From positions 1 through 64,000 of the forward strand of contig JBPCNH010000038.1 of assembly GCA_051001455.1 (NCBI GenBank): a stretch of 64,000 nt of DNA. Reading direction: 5' to 3'. This document shows positions 55,793-64,000 of this stretch, piece by piece (position 1 is the first letter of the stretch; the number at the start of each line of letters is the position of its first letter). A program made the position numbers and the translations under genes. Under the pieces are notes generated by a model that saw only the letters and a program-made list of their open reading frames with translations, was not told where the DNA came from and did no database searches. This stretch comes from JBPCNH01 sp051001455 (GTDB lineage Bacteria; Actinomycetota; CADDZG01; WHSQ01).

Positions 55793-56989
55793 TCACCGAA
55801 CCGCGTCGGGCAAAAGACAACTGAGGGTCGCGCCCGGTCCGCCCTCGGCGATCCACAGATCGCCTCCCATGGTCGTCATCAACGCTCGCGAGATGAACAG
55901 TCCTAACCCGATCCCGGACCCGCCTTCCTCGAGCCTCGTGAACTTCTCGAAAACTGCATCCCGTCGCTCGGGGGGGATGCCCGGTCCGCGATCGGTGACA
56001 GAGATGATTACTCCGTCCTGCGATCGCTCGGCCGTGACGGTTATGGGCTCCTTCGCCGGCGAGAACTTCGCCGCGTTGACCACAAGGTTGGTGAGGACCT
56101 GGCGGAGGCGCATCATGTCGACATTGACGGCCGGCAGGCTGGGAGCTACCTCGATCTCGAGCGGATGACCCCTGGAGAGATCCATCAGCTCGTCCCGCAG
56201 CGCCTCCATCAGTGGATCGATCTCTTCTACCGCAGGGACGAAGGGATACTCGCCCGATTCCAGCTTCCGCATGAACATCAGGTTGTTCACGACGGTGTTC
56301 AGATACCGGGCTCGCTCGGTCATCCGGCGCACGGAATCGAGTTTCAGCTCGTCGGTCATCGTGTCCCAGCGGTTACTCAACTCGGTACCGAACCCTTGGA
56401 TCACCGCGAGTGGATTACGGATCTCATGAGCAACGAGAGACATCATCTCCTCGGCGGAGATGTCCTGAAGTGTGGCCGTGCCCGAGAGATGCGGCGGAGC
56501 CGGCGCAGGAACGGGCGGAACGCGTTCATCCCGGTTCCCATCGACGACGTCCAGCAGCTCCGTGATCAGCAGGGCCGGCGGGACACCTTTCTCTATATAC
56601 GCGGCTGCGCCGATCTCGAGAGCAGACTTCGCGAGCCGTTCGGCCTCGAAACCTGAAAGCACGACAACCTTCGTTCGGGGTGAGACCGCCCGGATGCGGG
56701 GGAGAGCCTCCATCCCGTCCATGACCGGCATCGAGATATCGAGCAGCAATATGTCCGGTTCGTGCTCTTCGGCCAACGCGATCGCCTCGGTTCCGTCGGC
56801 GGCCTCACCGAGGACGGTGAAGCGGGCGCTCCAGTGGAGAATCTGACGCAGGAGGCGGCGTAGCTCGGGGACGTCGTCCGCCAGGACGACCGTGTAGGTG
56901 CGAGGGGGCTCGTCGCTCGTCCGGCGCCCGGCGCTCGACCCCCGGCTCGCATTCCGTCTCCGGTCGTGAGAACGCCTGTCGTCGTTCAT
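55793..56989 (-). CDS. Receiver-histidine kinase fusion protein
   Basis: A 398-residue protein with reversed order: residues 32-150 are a response-regulator receiver (VVLADDVPELRRLL, phospho-Asp in DILLLDISMPVMDG), then HisKA with phospho-His in MSLVAHEIRNPLAVI near 188, then an ATPase domain (LVVNAAKFSPAKEP, DRGPGIPPE, GSGIGLGLFISRAL). No membrane segment, so it is cytosolic. The input is probably phosphotransfer from another kinase. No output gene lies beside it. Confidence 0.92.
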   Translation of the reverse strand: MNDDRRSHDRRRNASRGSSAGRRTSDEPPRTYTVVLADDVPELRRLLRQILHWSARFTVLGEAADGTEAIALAEEHEPDILLLDISMPVMDGMEALPRIRAVSPRTKVVVLSGFEAERLAKSALEIGAAAYIEKGVPPALLITELLDVVDGNRDERVPPVPAPAPPHLSGTATLQDISAEEMMSLVAHEIRNPLAVIQGFGTELSNRWDTMTDELKLDSVRRMTERARYLNTVVNNLMFMRKLESGEYPFVPAVEEIDPLMEALRDELMDLSRGHPLEIEVAPSLPAVNVDMMRLRQVLTNLVVNAAKFSPAKEPITVTAERSQDGVIISVTDRGPGIPPERRDAVFEKFTRLEEGGSGIGLGLFISRALMTTMGGDLWIAEGGPGATLSCLLPDAVR

Positions 56990-57122
56990 CCGGCGGCCCC
57001 CACCGAGCAGCGATCGGCGATGGCCTGAGGCGGGGCCGGGGAGTGCCGCCCTGGCGTGTGCCTCGCTCTAGTTGACATAAGATATATTCCCGGCTCTTTA
57101 GGGGAGAGAGCCCGGCCGCGGG

Positions 57123-57875
57123 TCACCGCCGCTTGCGGAGCTGGTTCCAGCGGTCCCTCACCCCCCACATCGTTACGTGCGCCAGTGCCTCTACGACGAT
57201 CCGCTTCGACATCTTCGACGTTCCCGAAGCGCGTTCGGTGAACGTGATCGGCACCTCGAGTATCCGCCCGCCGTCCTGGTACACCCTCCGGGCCATCTCT
57301 ATCTGGAAGGCGTATCCCTGGGATGCCACGGTGGCCAGCTCTTGCACCTGCAGCGCCCCCGTGCGGAACGCCCTGAAGCCGCTCGTAGAGTCACCCACAC
57401 CGAAACCGAGCCACAGCGCCGCGTAGAGGTTGCCGAGCCGGGACAGCAGCCGCCGGAGCGCCCCCCAGTTCTCGATCCGTCCCCCCGGGACGTAACGGGA
57501 TCCGATCACCAGATCCGCTTTGCCAAGTCCTTCCAGTAAGGTCGGGACGACGGCGGGATCGTGGGAGAGGTCGGCATCCATCTCCACCACGGCGACGTAG
57601 CCCCTCTCGATCGCCCACTCGAAGCCGGCGAGATAAGCGGCGCCCAATCCCTGCTTGGATGTCCGCTCGAGGAGGTGTATCCGGTCGTCGCCTGCGGCTA
57701 TGTCCCGGACGACCTCTGCGGTCCCATCGGGCGATCCGTCGTCCACGACCAGGAGGTCGACATCCCGATCGACGGCCGCGAAGAGCCTCCGGACGACCTC
57801 CGGGATCGTGGCGCGCTCGTTATAGGTCGGGACGATCACGAGGGCTCGCCCGCCCAACCGTTCGGCGGTATCCAT
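57123..57875 (-). CDS. ppm: Polyprenol-phosphate mannosyltransferase (Ppm)
   Basis: A 250-residue GT2 enzyme, with LVIVPTYNERATIPEVVRR, VDDGSPDGTAEVV, EMDADLSHDP and GSRYVPGGRIENWG. It makes polyprenyl-phosphate-mannose for lipoglycan and glycoprotein synthesis. ATG 57875 shares bases with the lnt stop (TGATG). In mycobacteria the Lnt and Ppm activities are fused or adjacent, so this is the split version. Confidence 0.93.
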   Translation of the reverse strand: MDTAERLGGRALVIVPTYNERATIPEVVRRLFAAVDRDVDLLVVDDGSPDGTAEVVRDIAAGDDRIHLLERTSKQGLGAAYLAGFEWAIERGYVAVVEMDADLSHDPAVVPTLLEGLGKADLVIGSRYVPGGRIENWGALRRLLSRLGNLYAALWLGFGVGDSTSGFRAFRTGALQVQELATVASQGYAFQIEMARRVYQDGGRILEVPITFTERASGTSKMSKRIVVEALAHVTMWGVRDRWNQLRKRR

Positions 57876-59365
57876 CACGCAGAGCCTTGCACTTCCGGGC
57901 GCCTCCTGGTGACGACCACACCGAGACCCACGATCGTGACCACCAGGCATCCCCAGGGCAGCCAGTCCCCTGTCCGGGCATACAAGGACACATCGGTGGC
58001 GAACCTGAGCTCTTGCACCATCACCGAGGCGTTCCAGAGAGCGGTGCGTTCGATGATCTCGCCGCTCGGTTCGATGAAGGCAGAGATCCCGCTCAAGGCG
58101 GCATGCACAACGGGCACCCCATTCTCGGCAGCACGCACCTGGCTCATGGCCAGGTGCTGAGCCGACGCCCACGAGAACCCCCACGTGGATGTATTCGTCG
58201 CGACGACGAGGAGGCGGCCGCCGGCCTTGATGCGTCCGCGCACAAGCGAACCGAAATCTCCTTCAAAAGAGATCACCGGTGCGATCCGGCCCCCGGCAAC
58301 ATCGAAGACCTTCGGATCGACTCCCGGTATCGCGTCGCGCGGAACCTGTTCGAGGGCAGGGATCCAGTCGAGATAGCGGCGCTGCGGCACGAACTCGCCG
58401 AAGGGAACCAGATGGGTCTTCTGATACCTATCGACGATCTCGCCGGCCTCGGAAACCAAGAAAGCCATCACCTTGTAACGGTCCTCCGGCAGATCCTCAT
58501 TGCCGCCGATGATCATCGGCGCGCCGGCGGCTTTGGCTGCGGAGCTGATCTCATCCATGACTTCCGGATCCCGGTTCGGATCGATGCCTACCGAGCTCTC
58601 CGGCCACACGACCAGGTCGACGTCGTGAGGGAGCTCGGTCGTGAGGTGCGCGTGGCTGCCGAGTATCGTGCGCTCCTTCTCGTACGAGACGGGCATATCC
58701 ATCGGGACGTTGCCCTGCACGATCGCCACCTCGATGGGCGCGCCGCCTGCCGCCGGAGTGGGAACGAGTACGGGCAACCCTAGGGCGACGATCGCCGAGG
58801 CGGCCGCCGCCCCGGCGACCCTCGGCCGTCTCTTCACCGCCGCCACGACGCACATCGCGACCAAAGCATTGACAAGAACGAGCAAGAAGGCCGTCCCCCA
58901 GCCTCCGGCCACCCCCGCGCCTTTCAACAGAAAGGGCACGTTGTGCTGGCTTTGGGCCAATTGCCCCCAGGTAAAGCCTCGCAGCGGAACGATGGAGCGG
59001 AAGAATTCGACCAGCCCAACCCACACGACCGCCGGGACCAGAGTCCGGGCGGGGAGCGAGCGCCATCGGGTGGTCCCGGCCGCCACCGCCGCCCCGAATG
59101 CAGTTACGAAGAGCGTCTGGAGCAGCACGAGGAAGATCCAAGCGAGCACGCCCACTATCGAGATCCAATACAGGAGCACGGCGAAGAAACCCAAACCGAA
59201 CGCCGCGCCGAGCGCTGCGCCTCGCCGGGGACCGGCGCCATCGAGCAGCCATAACAGTGGGGCTATGGCGACCCACGCTAGTGGGGCCACATCAGGTTCC
59301 GGGAAGGCGAACGCCAGGACGGCGCCCGAGGAGACGCCGACCAGAAGCGCCGGACCCCGCCTCAT
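57875..59365 (-). CDS. lnt: Apolipoprotein N-acyltransferase homologue, catalytic Cys replaced by Ser
   Basis: A 496-residue protein with about seven N-terminal helices and a nitrilase domain. The catalytic Glu is in VWPESSVGIDP and the Lys in YQKTHLVPFGEFVP. At the nucleophile position the usual Cys-Tyr-Glu becomes Ser-Phe-Glu (PVISFEGDFGSL). The codon is TCT, one base from TGT. Either the protein is inactive, uses serine, or the base is an error. Lnt adds the third acyl chain to lipoproteins. The binding lipoprotein at 10.4 kb would be a substrate. Confidence 0.88.
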   Translation of the reverse strand: MRRGPALLVGVSSGAVLAFAFPEPDVAPLAWVAIAPLLWLLDGAGPRRGAALGAAFGLGFFAVLLYWISIVGVLAWIFLVLLQTLFVTAFGAAVAAGTTRWRSLPARTLVPAVVWVGLVEFFRSIVPLRGFTWGQLAQSQHNVPFLLKGAGVAGGWGTAFLLVLVNALVAMCVVAAVKRRPRVAGAAAASAIVALGLPVLVPTPAAGGAPIEVAIVQGNVPMDMPVSYEKERTILGSHAHLTTELPHDVDLVVWPESSVGIDPNRDPEVMDEISSAAKAAGAPMIIGGNEDLPEDRYKVMAFLVSEAGEIVDRYQKTHLVPFGEFVPQRRYLDWIPALEQVPRDAIPGVDPKVFDVAGGRIAPVISFEGDFGSLVRGRIKAGGRLLVVATNTSTWGFSWASAQHLAMSQVRAAENGVPVVHAALSGISAFIEPSGEIIERTALWNASVMVQELRFATDVSLYARTGDWLPWGCLVVTIVGLGVVVTRRRPEVQGSA

Positions 59366-59372
59366 CGGATGG

Positions 59373-59885
59373 CTAGGCGCAGTCGCGGCAGAATTGGCGC
59401 TCGGGGTCGGCGAGCTGAGAGCGTTTCTTCACGAGGAAGCAGCGCTTGCAGACGAATTCCTGGTTGTCTTTGATCGGGATGAGCTTGCCCGGAACGGGAT
59501 CGATCGGATCGATCGTGGCGATGATATCCGGTTCGGGAGGGAACACCAGATCGTCCTCATCCTCGTCGTCGCTGGTGGCGCGCCGTGGAGATCGCTGGGC
59601 GAGGATCTCATCGAGACTAGCCTCCCCCTCCTCCTCGTCCTCATCGTCAGCGTCGTCGTCATCTTCCTCGTCGTCGTCGCCCGCTACCGTGGGACCGGCA
59701 ACGTCATCATCGTCGTCGTCGTCATCGAGCAGGTCGTCGTCGTCAAGGTCGTCGTCGTCAAGGTCGTCGTCGTCAAGGTCTAGCTCGTCCTCGTCGAGGT
59801 CGGCGAGATTCTCGTCGTCGTCGAGGTCGTCTTCTTCCTCCTCGACCTCCTCGACCTCCACGAGCTCATCCTTCTTGCGAACCAC
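59373..59885 (-). CDS. DUF4193-like acidic protein with C-terminal zinc ribbon
   Basis: About 170 residues. The last 45 residues (EFVCKRCFLVKKRSQLADP...FCRDCA) match the DUF4193 family, known mainly from actinobacteria. The first 110 residues are an unusually long Asp/Glu run coded by GTC/GAC repeats. Function is unknown. It could bind RNA polymerase, basic proteins or cations. GTG 59885 follows GGGGAG at a good distance. Confidence 0.85.
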   Translation of the reverse strand: MVRKKDELVEVEEVEEEEDDLDDDENLADLDEDELDLDDDDLDDDDLDDDDLLDDDDDDDDVAGPTVAGDDDEEDDDDADDEDEEEGEASLDEILAQRSPRRATSDDEDEDDLVFPPEPDIIATIDPIDPVPGKLIPIKDNQEFVCKRCFLVKKRSQLADPERQFCRDCA

Positions 59886-60777
59886 CTGCAGCGCTCCCCT
59901 TCTGTGAAGATCCAGCGGCAACCCTAGCCAGAAACTTGCTCTGGGGGCTACCTATTCCCCACTCCTGCCGCCCAAACATGCAAATTCTTTGACCCGGTCG
60001 GTGGGGGGAGCGGCGCGCCCGGGACGCGGAAAGACCCGGGACCGGAGGGGACCGCTGTTTAGCCGTCGTGCGGTTATCGCAGCGTTGTCCCTCCGACACC
60101 CGGGTCTACCGAGATCAAAGGTCCCAAGCAACCTACGGGTCACGATCCACCTGTAGCGATCTCACCGGGCCTTCCCCAGGCGAACCTGGTTCGTACCCCG
60201 TGCCTCGGCCGACCCGAAGCGATCGTCCCGGCGAACCGGGCCGGTCTCCTCGTGGAGGACCAAGGTCGGTGGGCGCTTCGCCGGTCCGAGAACCGGCTGG
60301 ACCTTCGATCGACGCCGGCTCTCGCCTGCGTGTCACTCGATCCCACCGTCTTTCACTCCACCCGTTCTCCTGGCTCGCTCGCATCCTTAAGACACTCGCG
60401 CTCCCGGAGCTCCGGGTCCAACAACCCTTCAGCGGTCCGCATCCCCTCTCCAGAGCCGAAGCCCCTTCGAGGTTGCTGCGGTGCTGGTGACGGTTCTGCC
60501 GGCCGAGACCGACTCGCCCCGCCACCTCCGTCGGCCGCTCGAAGCGCTCCGACGGTCCCGGGCTGCTGGTCGGGACCCCCCTTTCGGACGATCCCCGGCG
60601 GTACTGCTTGCCGTTTGCTGCTTGGGACTTGGCGAACACTAGAGAGGCCGACAGCACGCGTCAACGGGAAAAACAGAAGTAACCGAGGGAGCGCGAAAGT
60701 TTGGACGTTCTCCCCAGGCTGTCCACAGAAAGTGTGAATAACCCGGGCTGAATATCCGGTTGCGACACTCCATTAGC
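59886..60777. other. Long spacer without a recognisable protein gene
   Basis: Overlapping open frames here give Arg/Ser/Gly/Pro-rich products with no family likeness, as expected of GC-rich non-coding DNA. The segment 60170-60300 holds four successive hairpins, described separately. Two DnaA-box-like words occur at 60719-60727 and 60733-60741 with no replication genes near. Confidence 0.6.
60070..60660 (-). ncRNA. Candidate structured RNA (unidentified)
   Basis: Read on the minus strand, CCCGG-TTCG-CCGGG (60227-60240) and CCAGG-TTCG-CCTGG (60176-60189) are perfect hairpins with UUCG loops. Two more stems (60243-60261, 60280-60297) lie beside them. This density without coding signal suggests an RNA gene. 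It does not match RNase P, tmRNA, SRP or 6S RNA by eye. Ends are guesses and no clear terminator was found. Confidence 0.35.
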
Positions 60778-61170
60778 ATGCGTGGCATGCACACGCACGA
60801 GGTCGAGTGGTCAACCCAAACGACCGAGAGGTTCGGCTTCGTCGACATCACCGACGATCTCCAGGAGCTCGTTCGGGCCTCAGGACTGACCGGAGGACGG
60901 GCGACCGTCTTCTCCCCCAGCGATACATGTCCGATCCTTGTGAACGAGCGGGAGTCGGGGCTGCTTAGGGATATCAGACGAGCCGTCGACAAGGTAGCCG
61001 GGAGCGGGGACCACTCCCCTCCTACTACTCTCGGTGCGAAGAGCGTGGTTTTCCCCGTCGTGGACGGGAGACTGCGTCTCGGTATGTGGCAAAGGATCCT
61101 CTTGTTCGAACTTGACGACCCCAGGGAGCGAGCAGTGATCGTGCAGATAGTCGGTGACAGAGATGAGTAA
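60778..61170 (+). CDS. YjbQ (UPF0047) family protein
   Basis: About 130 residues of the YjbQ fold, with FVDITDDLQELVRASG, ATVFSPSDTCPILVNERE and LRLGMWQRILLFELDDPRERAVIVQIVGD, the typical C-terminus. Relatives can replace thiamine phosphate synthase weakly. The true role is unclear. ATG 60778 or 60787 may be the start. The 3' end overlaps proS. Confidence 0.92.
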   Translation: MRGMHTHEVEWSTQTTERFGFVDITDDLQELVRASGLTGGRATVFSPSDTCPILVNERESGLLRDIRRAVDKVAGSGDHSPPTTLGAKSVVFPVVDGRLRLGMWQRILLFELDDPRERAVIVQIVGDRDE

Positions 61171-62602
61171 GCCCTCCAAGCTCCCCAAACAAAGTGAAGA
61201 CTTCCCGGCTTGGTACAACCAGGTCGTGCGTCAGGCTGGCATGGCCGAGAACGGATCCGCGCGCGGCTCGATGATCATCAAGCCCCACGGTTACGCGATC
61301 TGGGAGGCGATCCAACGGGCTCTTGACGACCGCTTCAAGGCAACGGGTCATGAGAATGTCTACTTCCCTCTGCTGATCCCGATGAAGACCTTCGAGGCCG
61401 AAGCCGCGCATGTCGAGGGATTCGCTCCCGAGGTCGCCGTCGTGACTCACGGTGGAGGCGAGAAACTCGAAGAGCCTCTCGCTATCCGCCCGACCTCTGA
61501 AGCCGTCATCTGGGACACCTACTCGCGCTGGGTGCAGAGCTACCGCGACCTACCGCTGCTCTATAACCAATGGTGCAACGTCCTTCGGTGGGAGATGCGA
61601 ACCCGGCTCTTCCTCAGGACCAGCGAATTCTTGTGGCAGGAAGGCCACACCGCCCACGCGACCAGCGACGAGGCATGGGCCGAGACCCGTCAGATGCTGG
61701 AGATCTATCGTCAGGTCATCGAGGATGTCTGCGCGATCCCGGTGATCCAAGGACGCAAGACTCCCTCTGAGAGATTCGCCGGCGCGGATGAGACCTTCAC
61801 GCTCGAGGCCATGATGCGCGACACGAAAGCTCTCCAATCGGCAACCTCCCATTTCCTCGGACAGAACTTCGCCAAGGCCTACGACGTCAAGTTCCTGAAC
61901 GATTCGGGGACCCAGGAATACGTGTGGGGAACATCGTGGGGTTTGTCGACGCGCTCGGTGGGCGGCATCGTGATGACCCATGGAGACGACAATGGGCTGC
62001 GCCTCCCCCATACCGTGGCTCCGATCCAGGTGATGATCATCCCGATCTACCGGAACGACGAAGAGGCCGCGACCGTGCTGGAACGTGCGGATCACATCAA
62101 GAAGGCTCTCGTAGGGAGCAGCATCAGGGTCCGGGTCGACGACAGGGACCAGCACCGCCCCGGTTTCAAGTTCTCCGAAGCCGAGCTCAAGGGGGTTCCG
62201 ATCCGCCTAGAGATCGGACCTCGAGACGTCGCTGCAGATCAGGTCGTGATCGCCGACCGCGCCACCGGCGAGAAAAGCACGCGTTCCACCGGAGATGCAG
62301 TGACCGGCATGGCCGCTCTCCTGCAAGCGTCCTGGGACGCGCTGTATGACGACGCGAAGAGGTTCATGGCCGCGAATACCCACGAAGCCGGATCCAAAGA
62401 CGAGCTGTTCGAGGGCATCACAGCCGAAGGGGGTTTCTGGTGGGGAGCTTGGTGCGGGGACGAGACCTGCGAACAAGAGGCCACCGGCAAGACGAAAGCC
62501 ACTATCCGAGCCCTGCCCTTAGAGAAGGAAGATCCCGGGGCGGGATGCACGGTATGCGGGAAGCCCGGAATCGAGCGAGCCGTGTGGGGCCGGGCTTACT
62601 AA
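61163..62602 (+). CDS. proS: Prolyl-tRNA synthetase, archaeal/eukaryotic type
   Basis: About 479 residues, class II synthetase lacking the bacterial insertion domain. It starts KQSEDFPAWYNQVVRQAGMAE, has GSMIIKPHGYAIWE and LRPTSE-type IRPTSEAVIWDTY motif, motif 2 ELRTRLFLRTSEFLWQEGHT-like region, and a C-terminal zinc-type domain with CGDETCE and CTVCGKPG. ATG 61163 is used, though GTG 61154 is in frame. It charges the tRNA-Pro type found at 44.6 kb. Confidence 0.95.
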   Translation: MSKPSKLPKQSEDFPAWYNQVVRQAGMAENGSARGSMIIKPHGYAIWEAIQRALDDRFKATGHENVYFPLLIPMKTFEAEAAHVEGFAPEVAVVTHGGGEKLEEPLAIRPTSEAVIWDTYSRWVQSYRDLPLLYNQWCNVLRWEMRTRLFLRTSEFLWQEGHTAHATSDEAWAETRQMLEIYRQVIEDVCAIPVIQGRKTPSERFAGADETFTLEAMMRDTKALQSATSHFLGQNFAKAYDVKFLNDSGTQEYVWGTSWGLSTRSVGGIVMTHGDDNGLRLPHTVAPIQVMIIPIYRNDEEAATVLERADHIKKALVGSSIRVRVDDRDQHRPGFKFSEAELKGVPIRLEIGPRDVAADQVVIADRATGEKSTRSTGDAVTGMAALLQASWDALYDDAKRFMAANTHEAGSKDELFEGITAEGGFWWGAWCGDETCEQEATGKTKATIRALPLEKEDPGAGCTVCGKPGIERAVWGRAY

Positions 62603-62633
62603 ATGAGGCTCTCCTGACATCGATGTAGGTCAA

Positions 62634-62764
62634 ACCGCGGCCTTCTCGTGAGGTAGAGCTAACTCGATCGGCCCGCACGCGAGCATCACGAGCGCGATGG
62701 CGGCCTCGGCTGAGTGGAAGCCATAGGCGCGCCGGATGATGTTCCGCACTTTCGTGTTGAGTCA
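62634..62764 (-). pseudogene. C-terminal remnant of an ISL3-like transposase
   Basis: A 43-codon stretch ends in a stop and reads NIIRRAYGFHSAEAAIALVM, which resembles the C-terminus of ISL3-family transposases. A stop codon lies just before it and the rest of the gene and both inverted repeats are missing. It marks an old insertion between proS and the ferritin-like genes. Confidence 0.6.
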
Positions 62765-62864
62765 TAACGAGTTGGTCACCGAGCGCAAGCGTTTCGAGGA
62801 GTTCCAGAGATACCTCGAGCAGCTCGAGCGGACCCACTTCGATCTGTTTTGTCCTTGGATCGCC

Positions 62865-63473
62865 CTACTTGAGGAACGGCGTAACGGCGTCCAGGACCAC
62901 ATCTTTGGCAATGGGCGTCTCGGTCACTCCTAGAAAAACGCCCCCCTCTACCGGGAGGCCAAGCAGATCCCCGACCACGGCAGCATGGCGTGCCTCCACA
63001 CCGAAGATGCCGGCGGCGGCCTGCAAGATCGCCTTGTCTTCGATGAATCCGGCGGCGCCGAGGTAGGCCCCAACCCCGGTGTTCTCCAAGGTGTGGCTCA
63101 GCTCCAGGTAGCTCTTCCGGTTCTTGAAGGCGCCGCTGAAATCGACCTTAGGAGCCTTCACCGGCTCCCCCCCGAGATCCTTGATCGTCTGGGAGAGCGT
63201 CTTTACGTGCGCGTCCTCGTCGGCTCCGATCTGGTTCAGGAGTTTCGCTTCAGCATCGTCGGGGAGGAGGTTCTTTCCATTGCCCTGCTTGTAGAACTCG
63301 GACTCGAGGTACTCCAGCGTCAAGGCGAAGTTAAGGACCTCAACATCGTTCTCGAAATCCGCCCCCTGCGCGAAGGCCCAGCGACCCCCCAGCATCTGCA
63401 GCGCGACGGCTGCCGGGATGGTTGCGGCGGTCCCCTTCAGGAAGACGCGCCGATCGAATGAATTAAGTGTCAC
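62865..63473 (-). CDS. Tat-exported ferritin-like domain protein
   Basis: A 202-residue protein. The N-terminus FDRRVFLKGTAATIPAAVAL is a twin-arginine signal. The mature part is a ferritin-like four-helix bundle (VEVLNFALTLEYLESEFY, ADEDAHVKTLSQTI, GVEARHAAVVGDLLG) with Glu and His in EYLESEF, EDAH and EARHA. Such proteins are common in Actinomycetota. A redox or iron role is inferred only. A paralogue lies 13 bases upstream. Confidence 0.9.
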   Translation of the reverse strand: MTLNSFDRRVFLKGTAATIPAAVALQMLGGRWAFAQGADFENDVEVLNFALTLEYLESEFYKQGNGKNLLPDDAEAKLLNQIGADEDAHVKTLSQTIKDLGGEPVKAPKVDFSGAFKNRKSYLELSHTLENTGVGAYLGAAGFIEDKAILQAAAGIFGVEARHAAVVGDLLGLPVEGGVFLGVTETPIAKDVVLDAVTPFLK

Positions 63474-63486
63474 TTCGAACCCCTTC

Positions 63487-64000
63487 CTAGCTCTCGATGA
63501 AAGGCTCGGCAGCCTTCAGGACGGCATCCATGGACTTCGTTTCTTCGATCTGACCCGGAAATGGCTCGCCGCCGATCAACCTGGCGATGACCGCCGCATG
63601 GCGAGACTCGACCCCTGCGATCGATGCGGCTGCGGCCAGAAGATCCGGAGTCTTGATGTTCGTCACCTGACCGTAATAGGCAGTCACGCCTAGCTCTTCG
63701 AAGGTCGAGGCGGTCTCGAGGAACGTCTTCCGGTCGTTGAACGTTCCATCCGGGTACTTGAACTCCGGCGCCGTGACCGGTTCGCCCCCGAGATCCAGGA
63801 TCGTCTGCGTGAGGACTTCTGCGTGAGCGGCCTCATGAGCACCGATGACTTCTACGATCTGGAGCTCTCGTCCCGAGACAACCTTTTGGTTGATGCCTCG
63901 TTCGTAGAAATCGGCTTCGAGCGCCTCTAGCGTCAGCGCAAAGTTGAGGATGTCTATGTCGCTCGCAGGAACCTGCGGGCCTTCATCCGGGCTTTGCGTG
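63487..64000 (-). CDS. Ferritin-like domain protein, partial at window edge
   Basis: The visible 170 residues lack the start, which lies beyond 64000. They repeat the pattern of the neighbour (DILNFALTLEALEADFY, GAHEAAHAEVLTQTILDLGG, GVESRHAAVIARLIGG). It is the upstream paralogue in a two-gene cluster formed by tandem duplication. Confidence 0.9.
   Translation of the reverse strand, partial: TQSPDEGPQVPASDIDILNFALTLEALEADFYERGINQKVVSGRELQIVEVIGAHEAAHAEVLTQTILDLGGEPVTAPEFKYPDGTFNDRKTFLETASTFEELGVTAYYGQVTNIKTPDLLAAAASIAGVESRHAAVIARLIGGEPFPGQIEETKSMDAVLKAAEPFIES

Noticed and set aside
60133..60657. A 174-codon minus-strand open frame
   Set aside because: The product is Arg/Ser/Gly/Pro-rich without hydrophobic core, and other frames are open too. 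A non-coding reading is more likely.
60719..60741. Replication origin suggested by two DnaA-box-like words
   Set aside because: Only two weak boxes occur, and no dnaA, dnaN or AT-rich unwinding region is near.
62736..62933. A 65-codon plus-strand open frame
   Set aside because: It lies opposite the transposase remnant and the end of the ferritin-like gene, and is best seen as a shadow.

Overview
The window is a high-GC bacterial chromosome segment, most likely from a deep-branching, uncultured member of the Actinomycetota. This rests on the 16S rRNA sequence, on an actinobacteria-type DUF4193 protein, and on gene order. tlyA-nadK-recN-steA-like-mctB/steB-like-(murJ)-pyrG, xerD-parA-scpA-scpB-rluB-cmk-der, and pgsA-gcvH-FHA-MerR-DUF151-MerR all follow the order known from Mycobacterium (the Rv1693-Rv1713 and Rv1822-Rv1832 neighbourhoods).

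Layout. 1-2105: 3' three quarters of a 16S rRNA gene, split by an 882-nt group I intron at E. coli position 788 that carries a frameshifted LAGLIDADG endonuclease gene. A strong terminator follows at once, so the gene is not linked to 23S/5S. 2.4-6.5 kb: a membrane protein, a TPR protein, a metallo-beta-lactamase-fold enzyme, a lipid kinase-like protein and a Rossmann protein. 6.5-13.2 kb (minus): a complete branched-chain amino-acid type ABC transporter (livF, G, M, H and binding protein) plus a secreted anchored protein. 13.4-16.4 kb: DUF1015, rhomboid and phasin-like genes. 16.4-31.8 kb (plus): a tightly overlapping run for rRNA methylation, NAD kinase, RecN, division and envelope proteins, lipid II flippase, glycosyltransferases, CTP synthase, alanine dehydrogenase and XerD. 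31.8-44.4 kb: DksA-like, deoB, ParA plus a ribbon-helix-helix (RHH) partner, an 800-bp repeat-rich gap, trpS, scpAB, rluB, the aroH-tyrA-aroA-cmk-der block. 44.6-54.5 kb: tRNA-Pro(GGG), pgsA, the glycine cleavage genes gcvH/T/PA/PB, regulators, a D,D-carboxypeptidase and hpt. 54.5-64 kb: mannosyltransferases, an Lnt/Ppm pair, a receiver-histidine kinase, DUF4193, a possible structured RNA, YjbQ, proS, an IS remnant and two Tat-exported ferritin-like proteins.

The most unusual signal lies between 33.5 and 51.6 kb. At least twelve spacers or gene starts there carry tandem arrays of a degenerate 8-bp unit, a palindromic hexamer AYWWRT plus a 2-bp spacer that is usually CG or AG. I read about 65 units. 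The arrays sit before parA, inside the gene of its RHH partner, in the gap behind them (11 units in a row), and right up against the starts of scpA, aroH, tyrA, aroA, gcvH, a D,D-carboxypeptidase gene, gcvPA and tRNA-Pro. RHH proteins such as MetJ (8-bp met boxes) and plasmid omega (7-bp heptads) bind such tandem short palindromes. I therefore propose, as inference, a chromosomal ParA-RHH system with dispersed octamer sites linked to the ScpAB condensin genes. The same arrays are absent or negligible in the rest of the window.
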